A stretch of DNA of 64,000 nt, from positions 1 through 64,000 of the forward strand of contig JAUPFP010000133.1 in the NCBI GenBank assembly GCA_036925085.1, in the 5' to 3' direction. Shown piece after piece: positions 16,653-29,130 of this stretch. The notes beneath the pieces were generated by a model. That model was not told the origin of the DNA and did not search any database. It saw only the letters and a program-made list of their open reading frames with translations. Position 1 is the first letter of the stretch. Every line of letters starts with the position of its first letter. Both the position numbers and the translations under genes were made by a program. Source of the DNA: Brachycybe producta (Eukaryota > Arthropoda > Diplopoda > Playtdesmida > Andrognathidae).

Positions 16653-18420
16653 ACTGCTATGCTTGCACATCACTGCTTCTTTACTATTGAGCATATATTG
16701 TGGTGGTTATGCTTGCTCCATTCATGTACTGTAAATTTTGACTGCATTTGCAATGCGTTCCATTGCATTAAATCCTGCTGCAATATGTTTTGATAGTTGA
16801 TATCACTCACACCTTCCAAAAAGTCGAGTAGCGGCTGTTATGTAATTTTTTTTTTTTTACATTTGGTACATTATCACTTGTTGGCAGCAGTCGTGTCTTT
16901 TTTAGCATTTTGTGTGCATTTCTTTGTTTTTGTGTAGTATGTGTATGCATTATTCGCATGCAGTCAAAGTCGCATGCAATTTTGTTGCGCCATAGCCATC
17001 AGCTGTTGCTAGCAGCGGTTTGAGAAAACTGCTACCTCATTTGCAATTGACCTAATATTTCGAGATTTTGTTATCGGCACTCATTGACGCACCGTTTTTT
17101 ACATAATGGTGCAAAACCTGAAATGAAAGACAGGACTTGAAGACGTGCAACTGTGAATGCGCTTTTATGCTCTGATCAAGTATACGCGGGACAACCCCTC
17201 ACGCCTTACTGCATATGGATTAGAACATCATGTATTGTTGTGGCAACACAATCATATCAATAGGTCTACATTGTGCCGTCTAGCTGCGTATGCTTGACCA
17301 GAGCATAACAGCCAAATATTTGGACTTTTTTCTTCTTCTACATGAATCACCCTGTAGAATTTGGCTTTTCCATCTTTCTTTCTTTCTTTCTTTCTTTCTG
17401 TACTTTTGTGGTCCCTGAGTTTTATTCTGTACAATTACGCCTCTTCCTATGTGCGAACACAAAAGGGATATTCCATTGAAGCGTAAATTAATCAGGGGTT
17501 TTTAGATTGAGTTTTTCTTATTTTTCTCTGCTTTCTCTTTCTTCTTTGCTTTCAGATTCGAAACTTTCTCTCTCTCATTCTCTTTCTTGTCTTCACTTTT
17601 ATACTAATCTCCTTAATTTGGTGTAGATTTTCATTACTGTCTTTGTGCAGTGACAAACGTTTGTATTTGGATTATTTCTTCTTCTGCTCTTCTTCTTGAT
17701 AGATCTATTCCTTTTGCTTATTTGCTTGCAATCGAGTCAAATACAGAAAGTGAGATATAGAGAAAAGGAGAGAGAAAGAGAGATAGAACAATCTTTTATT
17801 TGTAGTTTGGGCAAAGAAAGAGAGAGAGAGAGAGAAAAAAAGTAATGAATGACTGCTTTATCATCATTTTCATTCTTCCTTTTTTTTTCTTTCTAAGCTT
17901 AATCTTTTCTGTCTACTTCACCTGTGACCACTGGCCAGTAATAATGATAACTGAGGATCTTTGTCACTCGTTGATGCGATTAACAGCAACTATTTTGCTT
18001 ATTTTTGAGGGTGGATCTCACATGCGTGAAAAAAGCAGAAAATAAAACTAAATACAAGTCAGAAAAAAAAAAAGTTTTCTTTACATTTCTGCTTGCCTTA
18101 TTGTTCAACTTTTACAAGGGTTTTCACATATCACAGGAGCAAGTTGTTAGTTCATATTGAGTATAAGATGGGGAAATATTAGGATTAGGAGCCATACATA
18201 ATGATGTGTCTGACGGACATTTTCCTATTATATCATAACATGTAATTCCATTCTGCCAAAGAAATAAAATTATTTAAGAAAGCCTCAAATGAAAGCCTCA
18301 AAGACGGGTGTGATAGTCTCACGTAATGTAGTATCTCAGATTGAAAACATTTCGCGTAAATACTTTGCTTGATCCTAGTATAAGCCTGCCTTACATTGAA
18401 AAATTAATACGAGAAACTCC
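16653..18420. other. Host DNA, microsatellites only
   Basis: A (TTTC)n tract lies at 17376-17399 and GA-rich tracts at 17753-17838. A dispersed repeat at about 18030-18105 (with TACATTTCTGCTT) recurs at 58930-59000. No gene seen. Confidence 0.5.
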
Positions 18421-18492
18421 AACCAGGACTTGAACCAAGGACCTCTCACTTCTCTGCCAAAGACATAACCCATTTTTGCTACCAATGTAAAT
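18421..18492 (-). repeat. tRNA-derived SINE head (A and B boxes)
   Basis: The minus strand reads TTGGTAGCAAAAATGGGTTA (A-box-like) and about 35 nt later GGTTCAAGTCC (B box), in the order and spacing of a tRNA. Stems are too decayed for a functional tRNA, so this is a SINE promoter region. Confidence 0.6.
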
Positions 18493-19617
18493 TGTGAGAT
18501 CAAAGGTGACCTTTACCATAACCCACGTGGGTTAATTTATTCTTTGAAAAAACGTGATGCAATAAAGCAAGGTTTCCTGGCTTTATATGTTCAGGGGTTC
18601 TGGTGAAATTTGATGATTTTTCACAAAAATGATGTAAACAGAGGAAAATTGAAAATCCTAATGTAGCCTATGAAGAAGCCCATCTAAAATGTATATACTG
18701 GTTGATTTTCACGATTCTAGAGAGTGTATGTAGTTTCCAAGAACATTCTGGCACAAAGGGAGAGAGAGATAGAGAGTCAGCTCTTAGCAAATTATGATAT
18801 TAGATAAACAAATTTTATTTTCAGTTGACTTTTTTTGTTATGTGTTGGGAGAGTTTCCATGTTGATATATATTTTAAACATAAAACTTTTTATATCAATT
18901 TCATATTCTCCATTTTTTTCCATACTTAAATTTGGACCAAAATTTGAATAAAGGAATTGTCCGATATCTCAATTCAATTCATCTCAGTGCACCTACTTCC
19001 TGAGAGCCATGATAAAAAAAAATTCACGAACAATTGTTGTGATTTTGTTTTATCATTATATATGTATATGTAAATAAAAATTGAACTATATTCTTGATTT
19101 TAGCTTAAATTTGCTTTTTTTTTTTCGAGAAAGTGGCTTCCACATTTTTTCTGTTCTCTTTTTTTTTTCCTTCTTCAGTTTATTCTTTATGTAATTTGCA
19201 TATGTTAGTAAAGTCGTTGCCAAAGAATGTTATATGAGAAGTTTCATGCGCACCAACTTTTTTTGCTTTGATTTTTTGTTGTTTTTATGGACGCAATCAG
19301 GTGTTTCCACACTCTCTGGAGCTTTTCTTTTTTTTTATAGAAATTCACATTAGCTACAAAATTGTGTGCATCTGTGGAACTGTTGTTGTGTTGTGTGTCA
19401 GTTTTTGTTAAAGCTTTTTTTGTCGAAATAACCAATTTTGCGCAACATTTCTACAAACTTTAAAGCGAAAGAAACGCAATGTTATTTTTTTTTTTACAAA
19501 ATTCAATCATGTTTTTCTTTTAATAAACAACCTTTTTTATTTTTTGTAATATATAATATTAAATCTCGTTTAGAGTCTGGACAAAAAAATGTGATCCAAC
19601 TATCGGAAACATTGTTA
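18493..19617. other. AT-rich host DNA, no gene seen
   Basis: T-tracts and decayed repeats only. Confidence 0.45.
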
Positions 19618-19793
19618 CAGTCATACCTCGCACAACGTGACCTCTGAGAACGATACCATTATTATAACGTAGTTGACCTTATACATATAGCTTTATAGGG
19701 AAGTGCCTCTACATGTGCTTTGATTCCAACAATGAATTGGTTAACGGTGTGATTTTCAGGAACGCACGTCTATCGTTAAGCGAGATATGACTA
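19618..19793. mobile_element. pogo/Tigger-like MITE
   Basis: The left end CAGTCATACCTCGCACAAC and right end GTTAAGCGAGATATGACT form inverted repeats of the pogo type, preceded by TA. The element is about 176 bp without coding capacity. Confidence 0.6.
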
Positions 19794-20807
19794 TTAAACG
19801 TTTAAGTAGATATTCATTATTTCTTGGGCCCCCTTCCCCCCCCCCCCCCAAGTGTGAGAGTGTTAGAAACTAGAACGGTAAATGAATTAGTTAATGGTAT
19901 TTTCATGTTGGTATATATATTTCATAATAATTTTCTATAGAGAAAAATTTAAAAAATATGTTTTGTTTAAAATTGGGCCAAATTTCAAACGGACATAAAA
20001 AGCATATTTTTTTTTAAAAAAAGGGTAGCAGCAGTAATAATACAGTAGTAAAAGTATGAATTAAGAATATTAGTGGACCTAGTGGTATTAGGAACATCTT
20101 TCAAATTTAACATTATTTAACTTTGTATTTTAATTAAATTTTCGTACAATTAAATTTTGACATGAATCACATGATGCTAAGAATTGAACAACTATGCATA
20201 AAATTTCAAATGTCTAACTTTTTTACATAAAGTTTCCGAGATATTCATTTTTTTTTTATTAAACAAAGTGCGTTTTATCTGCGCCATATTGTATTCTGAG
20301 CATCCTACAACTTTTGTTTTTTATTTAAAGTTTTTGTTATCAATACATTTCATGAATAATTAATGTCTTGCCACCTTCTTACTTACTAGAAAACAGAGTT
20401 TTCTTTTATCTATTATTTTATGCTCTCTTCTTTTCTTCTTCTTCTTCTTCTCTTAGAAGCTATTATTTTAATTGGCAAGCACTTAACGTTAGCAATCGAT
20501 TAATTACAATATTTATCATTTCCGTTTGCATTGAAATTTTTTTTTCTTTTGTTGTTCATTCGTGGTAAAATGCAAATGAGGTTTGTGTTGTGTATTATGC
20601 CACTAAGTGTAATTTATAGAAGTGAGTTTTTTTAATTGATATAATGTATGGTAATGAGAATTGTGTGTGTGTGGGGTAAGAGAATCTATCTGTCTTATTT
20701 GACAAATTTATCTTTCTGAAATTATGTGGAAATATTTTGACAACATATTTTATGCATGTATTTTTTATTATTATTGTTCATAAGTAGGCCTACTTGATGA
20801 TGTTTTT
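19794..20807. other. AT-rich host DNA, no gene seen
   Basis: Contains a C-run near 19837-19849 and a family A MITE half (TTAGAAACTAGAACGGTA) at 19863-19880. Confidence 0.45.
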
Positions 20808-20813
20808 ATATAC

Positions 20814-20851
<38 letters not shown>

Positions 20852-20852
20852 T

Positions 20853-20940
<88 letters not shown>

Positions 20941-21025
20941 TATATACAGTATATTTGACATCTCAAAAAGAGATTGATCTCTTAAAGACCATAATTTTTA
21001 TTTGCCTGTCATCAGATAATTACCA

Positions 21026-21056
<31 letters not shown>
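20808..21056. repeat. (TA)n microsatellites
   Basis: TA dinucleotides run over about 20808-20949 and again at 21028-21056, separated by unique sequence. Confidence 0.95.
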
Positions 21057-21061
<5 letters not shown>

Positions 21062-21604
21062 TTAAATTACACAATAGCTTTATTAGCAAACTTAATACGA
21101 ATTGTGATGATGTGTTTGAAAAAGAAAAAGTGAAATTTTTCAGAAATAATGCAGCTGTGTTCCGAACAGAAATATCCAGATGGGTATCTCCCCCCCCCCA
21201 CCTCCCCATTTTCTTTTTAAAGATTAATTTCCATTTATTTTAGAATAGATCTAATTACCATATTCGCACGTCTGTGTTTATAATTGTTTTTCCCACAAGT
21301 GTTTTTGAATGTGATATTCATTGTTACGAATTTTAAATGAATGCGACAATAAATGTATGATTAATATAATATACAGGTATTATACGGGGTGATAAGAAAT
21401 CAAAGACGTTGTAGGATTGAAAAAAAAAAACATTATTTAAAAAACAATTGAAAAAAATCCGCCTTATTGGATTTTAATTGTTGGAATTACAAATCACATT
21501 CTAATTGTTAGCCAACGGTCCGCAACGTTAGCAATGCTGAGTTTTCGCTTTATTTTAGCTAATAAAAGCAACAGGGCCGAAACTATAGTGGGTTTAAAGG
21601 TGTA
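21057..21604. other. AT-rich host DNA, no gene seen
   Basis: No supported feature apart from a C-run near 21191. Confidence 0.45.
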
Positions 21605-22288
21605 ATTCTTCCAACGCGTCTGCGTCCTGGCGGCCTGCAGCCGGACTGCTTTCAATAGTTCTTGATGTGAGCAGTTCCTCTAGTGCGCATGCGCCTGGCA
21701 ACCAGTGTGCGGTCGGCGTCTATACTGTTCAGAGAGCAGTACGGACGCAGACGCAATGGAAAAAGGTTCTTTTTGCCGAGTTTCTTCGTGCTTGTTGTAG
21801 AACTCTGTTTTATTGGTGTGTCTACGTGTCTGAAAATGCAAGTTGCTAATTGACTGATGATACTAGCATTAGCAAACTCTCCTTTTCCTTGGCTGCCAGA
21901 CGCAAAACGTGTAGGTTTTGCCACCCCTGGGATTCTTCCGGCTGAAGTCTTTTGCATCCATTGCGTCGCCCACCTGATTCCTCTATTGCATCTCGCAGCT
22001 AATGAAAAGGAGCGTCTCCTGATGCTAGTATCATCAGTCTATTGTCAACTTGCATTTTCAGACAAATAGGCACACCAATAAAACAACAAGAACAAGCACG
22101 AAGAAACTCGGCAAAAAGAACCTTTTTCCACTGCGTCTGCGTCTGTGCTGCTCTCCAGCAGTATAGACGCGGGCCGCATATTCTGGTTGCCAGACGCAGA
22201 CGCACCAGAGGAACTGCTCACATAAAGAACTATTGAAAGCAGTCCGGCTGCAGGACGTAAACGCTGTCTGGAGACGCGCCGGAAGAAT
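21605..22288. mobile_element. 684-bp foldback (long inverted repeat) element
   Basis: Ends ATTCTTCCAACGCGTCT and AGACGCGCCGGAAGAAT are inverted. Pairing continues inward through GGACTGCTTTCAATAGTTC, GAGCAGTTCCTCT, repeated GACGCAGACGC words, the AAAGGTTCTTTTTGCCGAG segment and GATGATACTAGCAT, so each arm is about 260 bp around a roughly 150-bp centre. No transposase. A relative lies at 12118-12375. Confidence 0.85.
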
Positions 22289-24334
22289 CGCATCTTTACT
22301 TTGTCCTCCAGATCACAATGCCTTAATAAATACAGAATAATTAATACAGAAAAATATTTAACAATTTTATAGTTTAAAATTTTTTGTAAAATCTATTGTA
22401 ACATTTAAAATTGATTTTTTAAACCGTTTTCGTATTATATAATTTTTTAATCATTAAAATTAAAAAAAAATTCAAATGTATACATAATGTATTACAAAAC
22501 GGCTGAGGAGGCTCTGTCAAACAGTTTAACTAAAAGCATTGTGTGGCCTTTTTATGGCCCTAAAAAGCAAGCTTGGTCTTTTTTGCAAACTGTTGGATAG
22601 CGAGTGAAATTTATGAATATGGCCATTGTAGTCATTTTAAAATGATCATAGATCTGTGTGGTTGCGTTGTTTACTTAAGATTAAAGGTCAGATGCAAAAT
22701 TAAGAAAAACATGAAAAGTGTTTTAGAAATTAGACGGGTTGCTCAATCACTTAAGAATATTTTCATGTTCATTTTTTTTTAAATAAGATTTTTTGTGAGA
22801 TTGAAAATGGAACAACTTTAAGTAGACGTTTTTTTTTTTAACTGTTTGCCTATGGTCTAGTCTACAATTTGAACTTTATTAAACCAGTCTAATGCTGCGT
22901 TTATAGTTGATATTTCATGCTGGCTTCTTCTCCAAGTTGTATTCAAGTCCAGAGAGGAATCGAGCGCGATATACCAACCATAAATGCGGCATAAGAGTTA
23001 AAGAATAAAGCATTGAACAACACCAACATTAATATTTCAATCTGTTTTACCAGAAATCTTTCAATAGTAAAACTATCGTTCAGTGTTTCTATGGATACAT
23101 TAGAACTTTAATGACATATATACAAGTTTTTTTTGTGTGTGTGTAAATAGTTTCTTGAGAAATTAACTGTCAAAATATAGCGACAATAAATATCTAAAAA
23201 AAAACACAAAGGTAAGAAAAGGGATGTTGGCTTCACAAGAGTGGCACATAAGTTGTAATCATCATAGTAATATAAACTTCTGTAATAATCTTTTATCATC
23301 ATAGATTTTTTTTTCTGAGTGAAAGTGAATTACATGTATACGACAGTACTATGATGTCTAATAGAGAAGAAAAAAAATTGTATATGGTGTCTCATAAGTC
23401 TTCCACCATAGAATAAAGTACTTAAATGATTTATTATTCGTAATAATAGAGTGGACACATTGAACAATTTCAAATGAATACAAGCCATTTTTCGTCATTA
23501 TGCTATTGTATTGAGCTCTTGGATTATTGTATTTTGTTCTTGGCTTGTATTGACAAAATATTTTCAATGTGTTTGTTCATCGTTATGTATTACTTCAGTT
23601 TATGATTGAAGACTTTTGAAACATCTTGTATATTCCTCTTCATCATTTCAACTCTAGTTTTTTTTTCTTCCTTTCTTTTGTGTCTGCGTCAAAGTTTATA
23701 TACTGTGACGTGTATATCAAATTGCTAATAATAATAATAATATACCGAACCTTCATTGTGGTTTATGAAGTTTATGTACATTGTATATATATATACAGTA
23801 TGTCTCAAAAGTAAGGACATATTTGAGTGAAACAGACTATTGCTTAAAATGAAATATTTCTAAAATATAGATGAAAGATAAAAGATATAGATAAAATATG
23901 GATGGTAAAGACATTTTAAAATGTAATTATGCAACAAGCAAAAAAATGAAAACAATAGATACAGAATTTTAAAATAAATTATTGCATGCATACAATAAAT
24001 TGTGCTTTAAAAATCGTTTCCGTCAGAAAAAAAAGTTACAATTTTTTTTTTCAATACTTTTTTTTAAATTTCAACAAATTTTTAATCATTTAGTTTTTTT
24101 TAAAAAAAAAAAATTGTTAATAGTCACGTTTGATATGGCAACATTTATGTTTTATATATATATTTAATTTTAAACAATTTATCTAAGCCAATTTTTGTAT
24201 TTTGGTAATAGATTGGGAATATTGGTTCTAGGACATACTGTATATATATTTTTTTTTTGCGTTCTATTTTCTCTGGTTCTTATATTTTAGTCGCGTTTAT
24301 TATGGCTATCCAGACAATATATTGTCATTGTTTC
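22289..24334. other. AT-rich host DNA with small palindromic elements
   Basis: A short palindrome at about 22889-22993 has ends AATGCTGCGTTTATAGTTG and CAACCATAAATGCGGCAT, and a family A half sits at 22717-22738. No gene seen. Confidence 0.45.
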
Positions 24335-24341
24335 TATATAG

Positions 24342-24434
<93 letters not shown>

Positions 24435-24442
24435 TATATATA
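24335..24442. repeat. (TA)n microsatellite
   Basis: Nearly pure TA over about 100 bp. Confidence 0.95.
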
Positions 24443-26999
24443 CTTACACTTAGACTCCTACGTTAATTGACAGTGGCAGGTTCCTCCATAACATCTAATT
24501 GGATTTATTGCACATATGATTAAGAAGAGTGAGAGAAAAGGGGGGAAAAGAAATTGCTAGTGATGCCAATATTTATATATACAATATTGTGCATGGTACC
24601 TTACAGTATTAGTATACCTGTATGTTTATTATTATGTATCTATCTAGGAGCAATTTCTAATTATTACAAAGAAAAACCTTATTTCATATTTTTTTTTTGT
24701 TTCGCCATATGTCATGTATTTTTTTATATACTTAAACACATGATTCAGCTGTTTGTATTTTTTGCCAATATTATTTATTTTGTCTATTAAATGTTGTAAC
24801 AATTCGTGATTACAATAAGTTTTGCCATCCATTTTAGAAGTGCCAAAAATATTGAAATGTGTTAAAGAAAATGATTGGGTTTGTTTGCCAATTTAAGTTG
24901 AATACTTTCTGTTGTTGATTTTGCTTTCTTTTGTAGTTATTTGATCAGTCATTGAATTGTTTGCATTTAATAACTACATTAGTAATAATGATTCTGAGTA
25001 AATAAATCATTACGTTTATTATTATTGAATAGGGACGTACATAATCTGACACATGAGGCGAAATGTTAAGATTTTGACACATGAACGTCAAAATATCAAT
25101 ACTACTCTTTGATTATTCTACATTTTAAAAAAAATACTTTAAACACATTTTAAATTAATTTAGAAACTAGAAGAGTCGCTGAATTAAGTAAAGATGTTAT
25201 CATATTGATATCTTTAAAAAGCAACTTTTTTATGGCAGTTTGGAAATAACACAAATTTCTGTTTATTTTTGTTTAGAGTTTGCATTTTGTTCCAGTTTTA
25301 ATTGAAAAACAAAAATTCTGAATTTGAGATTGTGATAATATGATAAACAAGCTCATTTTAAATCACTTTAAGCTATTCCTTTATATATAGTTTATAAAAC
25401 ACTTTCAATTTATTTTTAATATTGTTTATGAAACTTAGAATAATGGCATTGTATGTGATTATTGAAAAAAAATTTTTTTCATAAAATAAACAAAATGCAT
25501 AATCACATTTTCAACCCCTTTGGGGTAGTTTGGGGTACATTCTAATATGTTGCAATAATAATTAATCAGTTAAACCAAAAATAAAATTCATAAAATGCAC
25601 AAATTGTATATTTTTTGGAAATTTCCATAAAGTCGCATAATTTAATTTTTTTGAAAGTCTTTTTGTATCAGAAACAACTTTACAAAAAGATTTTCCTAAA
25701 AACTGCTTTATGACTTTTCTGTTATTGCTTCTGATGAATGTAACTATTAATTGCTTCAGAAATTAAATTAATAATTATAATTAGCTATATAATAAACATT
25801 TTTATTTGAGTAAAACAATATTCACCCGTGTTTTGCATTTTTTAGTTTTATTTTATAATTGTATAAAACGCACAATTTCATAAAAAATGGATCTTTTTTA
25901 TAATTTGATATGCATAAAATTTTTTATATTAATGATTATAAACCATCTTTATTTTTCTAATAAGCTTTTAATGTAAAAATATTGATATTTGTATAATGCT
26001 CATATTATATTTTTTTATAGGATTTTAAGCTAATTAGTACTGTAACGCAATGGTAGAGTAAAGTTTAGTAAAGTTTTTTTTCTTAAGAGTTTGCAAAAAA
26101 AGTTGTAGCAACTATCTTGTTATGTTAGCTTGCATTTTGTGTAAGGTCTTATTAACTTAATGAACAAATGATCCTTCATATTAGCTTTTTTTCTGCTTTT
26201 TTCTTAACTTCATGTTTCATAACAGTAGGTGTTCTTAATGTGTTTGGAGATTTTTTTTTCTGCTGCAAGATGATTTTTTTATTCTTAGTTACAAAAATGG
26301 CAGAAAGAACAACAATAAAAAAATCGCTTGATGAAAATAAATTGTTCAAAGAGTTAGTTGCTTTAAGCCTTAATGGAAGTTTGTGTGAGTTTGACGGTTC
26401 TGGGTCAACGAACGTCGTGTTTGTGTGTGTGTGTATTTTATATGGGGGAGGGGAGTGAATGGGAAAACTCTTGAGTCTTAAGTCGTCTCTTGAGGGGAAA
26501 AGAAGGGGCGGAAACTTTATTAGAAGATTAGAAGTTTAAGCTTGGGAATTAAATGGGATTTGCAATTCTTAAAAGGTTTTGTTTCCTTGTGTTGGTTCTT
26601 TTTTGTTGTTGTTTTCAGTATTAACACGTATTTTTTTTTGCCTTTTACTTGTATCTTAAGTCCATAAAAAAGCTTCAAATTGTTTCAAGTTAATTTGTGT
26701 TAAGAGGTTAAGTAAAATTTATTCGATCATTTTTTGTGTGTGTCTGTTGAAAAACGTTCACACAATAGTAATTATATTGATTCTTTTGCATTGGATACTT
26801 TTGTAAAAAAAAAAATCTGTGCATGTATGCAGTGATTGCCTTTATACAGGATGAATTTCAGTTTTCGATTTATTATTTTTTTTTTTAAAAAATCTTAGTT
26901 TTCAAAAAGTTTTTATTTTTTTTTGTTTTAAACTAAAGTAAAAGTCACTTTAGATGCACAGTAATATATTTTTTAGAGTTTTCTGGATTTAATTTGGAT
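24443..26999. other. AT-rich host DNA, no gene seen
   Basis: A family A MITE half is at 25159-25176. The short frames near 24554-24790 and 26168-26458 lack coding character. Confidence 0.45.
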
Positions 27000-27375
27000 T
27001 AATTTCGACCTTGCGTGCCTGTTTTGTTACTTTGGCCCTTGGGAGGGGCCACCTGTGACCAGGGGTCGCCCATAGGTCATATTGACCAATGTCGATCTCT
27101 GGTCCCAAAATATTTCCTTTTTTTGGAACTCATTTCTCCGAAATATGTTTACAAATGATTTCGGAGAAATTATCTGGACTTATCCAGTGTCACTGGACAT
27201 GAAGAAAAGCAATTTCCTCTTTTTTTAATTGCTTCCATGTGTGCCGGCGAAAACCCTTTCGTTTTAGGGACACCTGTTTTAGGGCCATCTGGGCGTCGAA
27301 AAAGGGGTGGTCAAACTTGAGGAGACATGGTAAGTGATATCCCCTACACGCGTGTGTGCCGACACATGTGCAGGG
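27000..27375. other. GC-richer island with hairpins in AT-rich DNA
   Basis: This stretch is visibly less AT-rich. It contains a perfect 13-bp stem (ATTTCTCCGAAAT, 27132-27144, with its complement ending at 27170), other short palindromes such as CACACGCGTGTG, and GGTCGCC/TGACC words. It is probably a decayed transposon; no frame. Confidence 0.4.
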
Positions 27376-28107
27376 GGTGTCACAATTGGCTCAAAAAGGA
27401 ACATGTAACTTTATTCACTTAACTAAACTTTTGAGTCAAATATCTCTAGCACATTTTAACTGTCTAGTTTCTGAAAATACATACACCTAGAAATGAAAGT
27501 GTGAATTTTACATTTTGCAATTCAAACAGTACATTTTTTATAGTCTCTGTTCTAAAGTTAAATGCAGAAAAGGAAGTTACTTTAAAAGATAGCAATAAAA
27601 GAAGAAGCATACTTTTTGTTTTAGTGTGTATGAATGTGGCAGTAGTTGTGGCAGTTTTAACTCTATTGACGTCCAATATAAGCGTTCACTTAATAAAAGA
27701 AACCGTCGATTGTTGCAATTTCGGTGGTACCCGGATCACCAATGGATCACCTTGTGGCGACCCTGAGTGCCACACTGTGTTTTTATTATTAATAATTTAA
27801 TATTTAATATTTCAGTTATTTGCATCTTCTTAATGAATAATATAGGATCCTTATATGAAGGATTCGAGAGATTCGAGAAAATTTAGGATTCGTCCCACCT
27901 CTAGTTTTTTCTTATTAAAACAATAGGTATTTCTTTAGTTTTCGGATACAGCCAATATCAAACCATTAACGACTTAAAGATTAACTAACTCATTTCTTAA
28001 CTGTAATTTCCACAATAAAAGAATGAATGCATTTTTTTTAAAAAAAAGCTGTTTATCTTCTTGCAAGTTTAAATATAGCTTGAGTATGAATTTTCATTTC
28101 GCAATAA
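27376..28107. other. Host DNA, no gene seen
   Basis: A short frame at 27501-27800 does not look coding. Confidence 0.4.
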
Positions 28108-28568
<461 letters not shown>

Positions 28569-29130
28569 TTAAGCCCCGGCTGTATCTGTGACCTAACGCT
28601 GTACAAATAAGGACAAAAAACTTGAAGCATGTCGGAATTTATATAAATTTAAATGAATAAATGAACCGCTTTTTTTTCTCAAGGTAAACTATTTTTTGCA
28701 CTCTCCCAATCCAAGAACCCCATGATAGTAAATTGGAGAGAAAGAGAAAGAGAGAGAAAGATAGAGAGAAAGAGAGGGAGAGGGAGAGAGAGAGAGAAAA
28801 AAAGAGAGAGAGAGAGAGAAAAAAAGAGAGAGAGAGAGAGAAAAAAAGAGAGAGAGAGAGAGAAAAAAAGAGAGAGAGAGAAAGAGAGGGAGAGAGAGGG
28901 AAAAAAGAGAGAGAAAGAGAGAGAGAGAGAGACAGAGAAAGAGAGAGAAAAAGAGAGAGAAAGAGAAAAGAGAGAGAGAAAAAGAGAGAGAGAGAAACGT
29001 GGAGGGGGGAAAAGTGGGAGGGGGTGACTGAAATTGAAAGGAAAGGAGTAAAAAAAGGAAAAAAACGACGCGCATGCACACAATTGCCTGTAATTTTGCT
29101 CCCGTCATTTATGACGGGTTACCCCACTAG
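28569..29130 (+). mobile_element. Helitron-like nonautonomous element, copy 1 (GA-expanded)
   Basis: It begins TTAAGCCCCGG after a TA run and ends with a hairpin CCCGTCATTTATGACGGG followed by TTACCCCACTAG and a T, the hairpin-plus-CTAG end of Helitrons. Compared with the other two copies it carries a GA expansion of about 260 bp (28735-28995) and lacks the inner CACAGGCAATT palindrome. Confidence 0.75.

Noticed and set aside
18421..18492. Possible functional tRNA gene
   Set aside because: A and B boxes are present but acceptor and anticodon stems do not pair well; a SINE head fits better.
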